This document shows, piece after piece, positions 59,554 to 64,000 of a DNA stretch of 64,000 nucleotides. The notes beneath the pieces were generated by a model. That model had not been told where the DNA came from, searched no databases, and was given only the letters and a program-made list of their open reading frames with translations. Both the position numbers and the translations under genes were made by a program. Origin of the DNA: Tessaracoccus palaemonis. GTDB taxonomy: Bacteria; Actinomycetota; Actinomycetes; Propionibacteriales; Propionibacteriaceae. Positions within the stretch are counted from its first letter, which is position 1, and every line of letters begins with the position of its first letter. Location: positions 1,798,001 to 1,862,000 of the forward strand of contig NZ_CP079216.1 in assembly GCF_019316905.1 (NCBI RefSeq), given 5' to 3'.

Positions 59554-59982
59554 TCACTCGATGATGTCGTCGTCGCTCTGGTCGTCCGAGATGATGTGCA
59601 TCGCGGCCTCCTCGGCCGACGCAGCGCCTCCGCTGATGCCGACATCCACGCCTAGCGTGTCCTCCCGGCCGCTGCCCTGCACGTGCATCAGCCGGCCGGC
59701 CCGCTCGGCTCCGACCTCACGCTTCTCGTTGTTGGGGTTCCAGTTCTCGACATCCGGGACGGGCTCGGGGATCTCCTGTCTCATCCGCTGCTCGAGGGTC
59801 TCCCCCTGACGCATCTCCTCGGGCGTGTTGCCGAAGCCCTGGGCGGGCGACCAGTTGTCCGGGGCGATGTAGCCCTCGTCCAGCACGTCGTCGACGCCGC
59901 GGTCGATCAGCGAGTCAGACCGCTGAAGCTGGTCGAGTTGCTCCGATCCCTCGGGGATTCCGTCTCCGAATTCTTCGCTCAT
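59554..59982 (-). CDS. DUF5709 family protein
   Basis: This 142-residue acidic protein has the actinobacterial DUF5709 pattern: SDSLIDRGVDDVLDEGYIAPDNW then GETLEQRMRQEIPEP, and GAERAGRL. The function is unknown. It is a single gene between phoH and the divergent transporter gene. Confidence 0.85.
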   Translation of the reverse strand: MSEEFGDGIPEGSEQLDQLQRSDSLIDRGVDDVLDEGYIAPDNWSPAQGFGNTPEEMRQGETLEQRMRQEIPEPVPDVENWNPNNEKREVGAERAGRLMHVQGSGREDTLGVDVGISGGAASAEEAAMHIISDDQSDDDIIE

Positions 59983-60123
59983 GTGCTGAGTCTGCCACCC
60001 CCGGGCGACAGGTTCAGGCGAAACCCCCGGGCGTCGCGCATTCCCCTCCGATCAGGCCTCCGCCGGGCCGGAGCGGAGGGTCCCGATGAGGCCGCGCGGC
60101 GCGTCGGCCGTAGGATCTGACCC

Positions 60124-60846
60124 GTGACGCCCACCTCCCGCACCCGTTTCGCCGAGAGTCCCCGCGGCGTCTTCGACGTCGTCGTTGCGCTGTTCTGCGC
60201 GCTGCTGCTGATCTCGAACATCGCCGCGACGAAGCTGATCCAGCTCGGCCCCGAGCTGACGCTGTGGGGGTTCCCGCTGCTGCCGCTCATCACGGACGGC
60301 GGTGCACTGCTGTTCCCGCTGACGTACGTGCTGGGCGACGTGCTCGCCGAGGTCTACGGGCTGAGGGGGGCCAGGCGCGCGATCTTCATCGGCTTCGCGG
60401 TGTCCGTCCTGGCGTCGCTGACCTTCGTGGTGGTCGGGGCGCTGCCGCCGGCTGCGGACTACGCGAACCAGGAGGCGTTCCTGGCGGTGCTGGGCTTCGT
60501 GCCGCGGATCGTCGTCGCGTCGCTGGTCGGCTACCTGGCCGGCCAGCTGCTGAATGCATGGGTGCTGGTGAAGCTGAAGGAGCGCACCGACGAGCGGTCG
60601 CTGTGGGCGCGCCTGCTCGGCTCGACGGTGGTCGGCGAGGCGGCCGACACCATCCTGTTCTGCCTGATCGCCTTCGGCGGCGTCATCTCGGGCGGGACGA
60701 TGGTCAACTACATCCTGGTCGGCTACCTGTGGAAGGTCGGCGTGGAGGCTGTCTTCCTGCCCGTCACGTACCGCGTGATCCGCGTCGTGAAGCGGCTCGA
60801 GCCGTCCTACGCCGGCCGCGCGGCCGAGCCGGACCCCGTTGTCTGA
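60124..60846 (+). CDS. Queuosine-precursor transporter, YhhQ/VUT type
   Basis: This 240-residue protein with six to seven membrane segments has the family blocks LLISNIAATKLIQL, FPLTYVLGDVLAEVYG and GEAADTILFCLIAF. YhhQ proteins import preQ0/preQ1 or related 7-deazaguanines used to make queuosine in tRNA. A tgt gene lies 1 kb away (61852-63087), matching salvage of an imported base. The start is GTG 60124. Confidence 0.87.
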   Translation: MTPTSRTRFAESPRGVFDVVVALFCALLLISNIAATKLIQLGPELTLWGFPLLPLITDGGALLFPLTYVLGDVLAEVYGLRGARRAIFIGFAVSVLASLTFVVVGALPPAADYANQEAFLAVLGFVPRIVVASLVGYLAGQLLNAWVLVKLKERTDERSLWARLLGSTVVGEAADTILFCLIAFGGVISGGTMVNYILVGYLWKVGVEAVFLPVTYRVIRVVKRLEPSYAGRAAEPDPVV

Positions 60847-60865
60847 GTCCGGCGCGGCCGAGGGA

Positions 60866-61816
60866 TCACCAGGCGTAGGCCTCCGGGGCGGGGCCGCCGG
60901 GGCCTGGGAAGATCTCGTCGATCCGCGCCAGGGCGTCCTCGCCGAACGTGATGTCGAACGCCGCGAGGGCGGAGGTCAGCTGGTCGAGCGTGCGGGGGCC
61001 GACGATGGGGCCGAGCACGCCGGGGCGGTGCAGCAGCCACGCGAGGGCGGCCTCGCCGGGCCTGACCTCCAGCTCGGCGCAGAAGTCCTCCCACTTCGCC
61101 AGGGCCGCGGCCTTGGCGTCGTCGACCTTGTACCCGGCCCGACGCACGCCGCCGGAGGAGCCGCCGAGACGACCGGAGGCCAGCGGCGACCACGCGATGA
61201 CGCCGAGCCCGTAGTGCTGGGCCGCGGGGAGCACCTCGAGTTCGATGTCGCGGGCGAGCAGGTTGTACAGCGACTGCTCGGTCACCAGGCCGAGGCCGTG
61301 GCGGGCGCGGGCGGCCTCGGAGCCCTGCGCGATGTGCCAGCCGGCGAAGTTCGAGCTGCCGACGTAGGTGATCTTCCCCTGCGTCACGAGGACGTCCATC
61401 GCCTGCCAGATCTCGTCCCAACCGGTGTCCCGGTCGACGTGGTGCATCTGGTAGAGGTCGATGTGGTCGGTGCCGAGCCTCCTCAGCGAGTCCTCGACCG
61501 CCCGGCGGATGTTGAAGGCCGACAGGCCGCGGTCGTTGATGCGCTCGCTCATCTTGCCGAACACCTTGGTGGCGAGCACGATCTCGTCGCGGTGGCCGGA
61601 CTTCGCCAGCCAGCGGCCCACGATCTCCTCGGTCCAGCCGCGGTGCTCGACGCCGCCGTAGACGTTGGCGGTGTCGAAGAAGTTGATGCCCTCGTCGAAG
61701 GCGCGGTCCATGATGGCGAACGCGTCCGCCTCGTCGGTGTGCGGGCCGAAGTTCATGGTCCCCAGCACCAGGCGGGAGACGCGGGCGCCGCTGCGCCCCA
61801 GCTGTGCGTACTGCAT
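60866..61816 (-). CDS. Aldo/keto reductase
   Basis: This 316-residue (beta/alpha)8 NADPH reductase has the catalytic pattern: Asp and Tyr in FDTANVYGG, Lys in VLATKVFG, His in YQMHHVD, and the cofactor block VGPRTLDQLTSAL near the end. The substrate is unknown. The ATG at 61816 fits the family start MQYAQLGRSG. It lies 35 bases after tgt on the same strand. Confidence 0.92.
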   Translation of the reverse strand: MQYAQLGRSGARVSRLVLGTMNFGPHTDEADAFAIMDRAFDEGINFFDTANVYGGVEHRGWTEEIVGRWLAKSGHRDEIVLATKVFGKMSERINDRGLSAFNIRRAVEDSLRRLGTDHIDLYQMHHVDRDTGWDEIWQAMDVLVTQGKITYVGSSNFAGWHIAQGSEAARARHGLGLVTEQSLYNLLARDIELEVLPAAQHYGLGVIAWSPLASGRLGGSSGGVRRAGYKVDDAKAAALAKWEDFCAELEVRPGEAALAWLLHRPGVLGPIVGPRTLDQLTSALAAFDITFGEDALARIDEIFPGPGGPAPEAYAW

Positions 61817-61851
61817 GGCCCCCACGCTACCGCGGGGCCGAACCCGGCCGG

Positions 61852-63087
61852 TCAGCCGACGGGCGAGGAGTCCCCGTAGAACCGGCCGAGGAACTCGTCG
61901 CGGAAGGCGAGGAACTCGCCGGCCTTCAGCGCCTCCCGGATGTTGTCGACCAGGCGGACCGTGAAGCGCTCGTTGTGGATCGTCGCCAGCGTCGAGGCCA
62001 GCATCTCCTTGGCCTTGAAGAGGTGGTGCAGGTAGGCCCGCGTGTAGTGCGCGCAGGTGTAGCAGTCGCAGCCCTCCTCCAGCGGGATGAACGAGCGTCG
62101 GTGCCTGGCGGTGTTGACGTTGTAGCGCCCGTCGGCCGTGTAGATGGCCGCGTTGCGCGCGACGCGCGACGGGTTGACGCAGTCGAACGTGTCGACGCCC
62201 ATCTCGACGGCCGCGAAGAAGTCGTCCGGCTCGGAGATGCCGAGCAGGTGGCGGGGCTTGTCCTCGGGCAGCTCGTCGACCATCCAGCCGATGATCTCCC
62301 CGAGGTTCTCCTTCTCCAGCGCCCCGCCCAGCCCGAAGCCGTCGAAGCTCGTACCGTCGACCTCGAGGGCGGCCAGCCCGGAGGCGGCCCGGCGGCGCAG
62401 GTCCTCGTACTGGGCGCCCTGGATGACGCCGAACAACGCCTGATACGGCTTGTCGACGCGCTCCCGGGTCAGCTTCGCGTGCTCCGCGAGGCAGCGCACG
62501 GCCCACCGGTGGGTCCGCTCGACGGAGTCCTCCTGGTAGGCGCGGGTGTTCATGAGCGTGGTCAGCTCGTCGAACGCGAACATGATGTCGGCGCCGAGCT
62601 CGTGCTGGATTCGCATCGAGACCTCGGGCGTGAAGCGGTGCTTCGTGCCGTCGAGGTGCGAGACGAACGTGACGCCGTCCTCGTCGACGTGCGCCCTGCG
62701 GGTCTTCCCCTCGGCGATGACGTCGTCGTTCGCGAGCCCCTTGGTGTCCATCGCGAGCACCTTGCGGAACCCTGCGCCGAGGCTCATCACCTGGAAGCCG
62801 CCGGAGTCGGTGAACGTGGGGCCGGGCCAGTTCATGAACCGCCCGAGGCCGCCGGCCTCGTCGATCAGGTCGGAGCCGGGCCTGAGGTACAGGTGGTAGG
62901 CGTTGGCGAGCACGGCCTGGGCGCCGAGCTCCGCGACGCTCTCCGGCAGCACGGCCTTGACGGTCGCCTTGGTCCCGACGACCACGAAGGCGGGGGTCTC
63001 GATGTCGCCGTGCGGCGTGTGGATGACGCCCGCGCGGCCGGGGGCGCCGTCGAGCCGGTGGGTGACGTCGAAGGAGAAGCCGGTCAT
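61852..63087 (-). CDS. tgt: Queuine/preQ1 tRNA-guanine transglycosylase
   Basis: This 411-residue enzyme has TDSGGFQVMSLG (catalytic Asp), the nucleophile region FDELTT, LGISEPDDFF and the zinc site C-x-C-x2-C...H in GCDCYTCAHY. It exchanges G34 of GUN tRNAs (Asn, Asp, His, Tyr) for a 7-deazaguanine; tRNA-Asn(GTT) in this window is one expected target. The start ATG 63087 overlaps the rsmE stop by 4 bases. Confidence 0.94.
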   Translation of the reverse strand: MTGFSFDVTHRLDGAPGRAGVIHTPHGDIETPAFVVVGTKATVKAVLPESVAELGAQAVLANAYHLYLRPGSDLIDEAGGLGRFMNWPGPTFTDSGGFQVMSLGAGFRKVLAMDTKGLANDDVIAEGKTRRAHVDEDGVTFVSHLDGTKHRFTPEVSMRIQHELGADIMFAFDELTTLMNTRAYQEDSVERTHRWAVRCLAEHAKLTRERVDKPYQALFGVIQGAQYEDLRRRAASGLAALEVDGTSFDGFGLGGALEKENLGEIIGWMVDELPEDKPRHLLGISEPDDFFAAVEMGVDTFDCVNPSRVARNAAIYTADGRYNVNTARHRRSFIPLEEGCDCYTCAHYTRAYLHHLFKAKEMLASTLATIHNERFTVRLVDNIREALKAGEFLAFRDEFLGRFYGDSSPVG

Positions 63088-63824
63088 CGGCGGGCCAGGA
63101 CGTCGAGCTGGCCGAGCGCGACGGCCGCGGCGGTCGAGGTGCGCAGGACGCCGTCGCTGATCAGCACCGGCCGGGCTCCCGCGGCGACGAAGCGGTCGAG
63201 CTCCTCGCCGGAGATGCCGCCCTCGGGGCCGACGATGACCAGCCCGGTCCCCCGGTCGGGCAGCACGACGTCGGCGATGTGCACCTCGGCGTCCTCGTGC
63301 AGCACGAGCGCGACGTCCACGGAGCCGATGGCGGCCACGACGTCTGCCGTCGAGGCGGCCTCGACGATGGGGACGACCATGCGACGCGCCTGCTTGGCCG
63401 ACTCCCGGGCCGTGGCCCGCCACCTGGCGAGCGACTTGTCGCCCCTGTCCCCGGACCAGCGCACGATCGAGCGCGACGCCTGCCAGGCGAGGATGCGGCA
63501 GGCACCCAGCTCGGTGGCCATCTGGACGGCGAGGTCGGACCGGTCGCCCTTGGCGAGCGCCTGCACGACCGTCCAATTCCAGACCCGGTCGCCCACGGGC
63601 TCGAGGGCCGTGACCTCGACGACGAACTCCCGCTTGTCGACGGCCACCACCGTGCCGGTCAGGCCGAGTCCCGCGCCGTTGCTGAGCAGGACCGACTCGC
63701 CGGGGGCGATGCGCTTCACGATGCCGTGGTGCGCCTCCTCCCCCACGACGGAGATCCTCGAGCCGACGACGACGGAATCGTCGAAGTCGGCCAGGAACAG
63801 GGGGAAGGTCACGAGGTGAACCAC
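63084..63824 (-). CDS. rsmE: 16S rRNA (uracil-1498-N3) methyltransferase
   Basis: This 246-residue SPOUT methyltransferase has a PUA-like N-terminal part (HHGIVKRIAPGESVLLSNG), WNWTVVQALAKGDRSD, and the knot motifs VIVGPEGGIS and ISDGVLRTSTAAAVAL. The GTG at 63824 lies 16 bases inside the end of dnaJ. The dnaJ-rsmE pairing is common in actinobacteria. Confidence 0.94.
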   Translation of the reverse strand: MVHLVTFPLFLADFDDSVVVGSRISVVGEEAHHGIVKRIAPGESVLLSNGAGLGLTGTVVAVDKREFVVEVTALEPVGDRVWNWTVVQALAKGDRSDLAVQMATELGACRILAWQASRSIVRWSGDRGDKSLARWRATARESAKQARRMVVPIVEAASTADVVAAIGSVDVALVLHEDAEVHIADVVLPDRGTGLVIVGPEGGISGEELDRFVAAGARPVLISDGVLRTSTAAAVALGQLDVLARR

Positions 63825-64000
63825 TCGGAGAGCTTGCCGAGCACGCCCTTGCCGTGCTTCGCGGTCTCCGCCTCCGGGTGGTCCTCGTGGCGCGACTCGG
63901 CGAGCTGGCGCAGCAGGTCGCGCTGCTGGTCATCCAGCTTCGTCGGGGTCTGCACGAGCACCGTGACGCCGAGCTCGCCGCGGCCGCCGCCGCGCAGCTT
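63809..64000 (-). CDS. dnaJ: Chaperone DnaJ, C-terminal fragment (window edge)
   Basis: The last 63 codons of a gene entering from the right are visible. They read GRGELGVTVLVQTPTKLDDQ then RDLLRQLAESR and end LGKLSEWFTS, the C-terminal beta-domain end of DnaJ. The rest lies outside the window. Confidence 0.88.
   Translation of the reverse strand, partial: KLRGGGRGELGVTVLVQTPTKLDDQQRDLLRQLAESRHEDHPEAETAKHGKGVLGKLSEWFTS

Noticed and set aside
1-64000. Prophage or integrative element covering the accessory genes
   Set aside because: No integrase, phage structural or relaxase gene is present; mobile genes are limited to the two IS elements.

Overview
The window is GC-rich and almost fully coding. 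Its starts are ATG/GTG/TTG, its overlaps are tight ATGA/GTGA junctions, and its housekeeping blocks are those of an actinobacterium: phoH-ybeY-corC-era, recO/uppS, dusB-gltA-dgt-dnaG, otsA/otsB, dnaJ-rsmE-tgt, DUF5709, a DUF222/HNH '13E12-type' gene and a DUF3516 Ski2-like helicase. Gene content and the short 'cttcgac...gtcgaag' repeats fit the Propionibacteriaceae (inference from memory, not searched).

Layout. 1-1232: membrane-protein end, tRNA with anticodon CAT, small lipoprotein. 1220-7141: accessory sugar-acid catabolic island (IclR regulator, Zn-dehydrogenase, HpcH/HpaI aldolase, SMP-30 lactonase, IlvD/EDD dehydratase), bracketed by a decayed second copy of the 3' end of an ASCH-domain gene on the left and the intact ASCH gene on the right. 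7833-8397: membrane-anchored DUF4258-KH protein whose start is split by a C7 run. 8526-13402: four-gene cluster of a tail-anchored Ser/Thr kinase, a small tail-anchored protein, a zinc-finger P-loop GTPase-like protein and a large tail-anchored protein of unknown family; this is the best candidate for an undescribed system. 13447-18765: PanE-like reductase, secreted beta-repeat protein, trehalose synthesis (otsB/otsA divergent), VOC protein, GNAT. 18837-19346: repeats around tRNA-Asn. 19361-26841: hypothetical gene, sigma factor, then dnaG, dgt, gltA and dusB (all read leftwards).

27073-30992: siderophore ABC importer operon. 31138-34305: GNAT, GH36 alpha-galactosidase, ABM protein. 34347-37461: zinc-uptake operon znuA-znuC-znuB-zur with a canonical promoter, a Zur-like box on the -10 and apparently a leaderless first gene. 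37494-40684: PhzF, HAD phosphatase, recO and uppS (recO and uppS diverge from 30 bp and both look leaderless). 40797-45476: mobile region, with 54-bp repeats, a DUF222/HNH gene cut by an IS3-family element (4-bp target duplication; excision restores one 520-codon frame) and an IS256-family element (8-bp target duplication). 45797-50420: repeats, helicase, NlpC/P60 and transglutaminase-like proteins. 50451-52361: leuA with a 30-residue leader peptide holding four consecutive Leu codons (attenuator). 52419-55646: carbohydrate ABC importer lacking its own ATPase. 55799-59484: era, corC, ybeY, phoH. 59554-64000: DUF5709, YhhQ-type queuosine-precursor transporter, aldo/keto reductase, tgt, rsmE and the 3' end of dnaJ.

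The conserved ribosome/cell-envelope backbone (dnaJ ... era ... leuA ... recO/uppS ... dusB-dgt-dnaG) has been opened at several points by transport modules, IS elements and repeat clusters. No rRNA, CRISPR array, integrase or prophage was seen.
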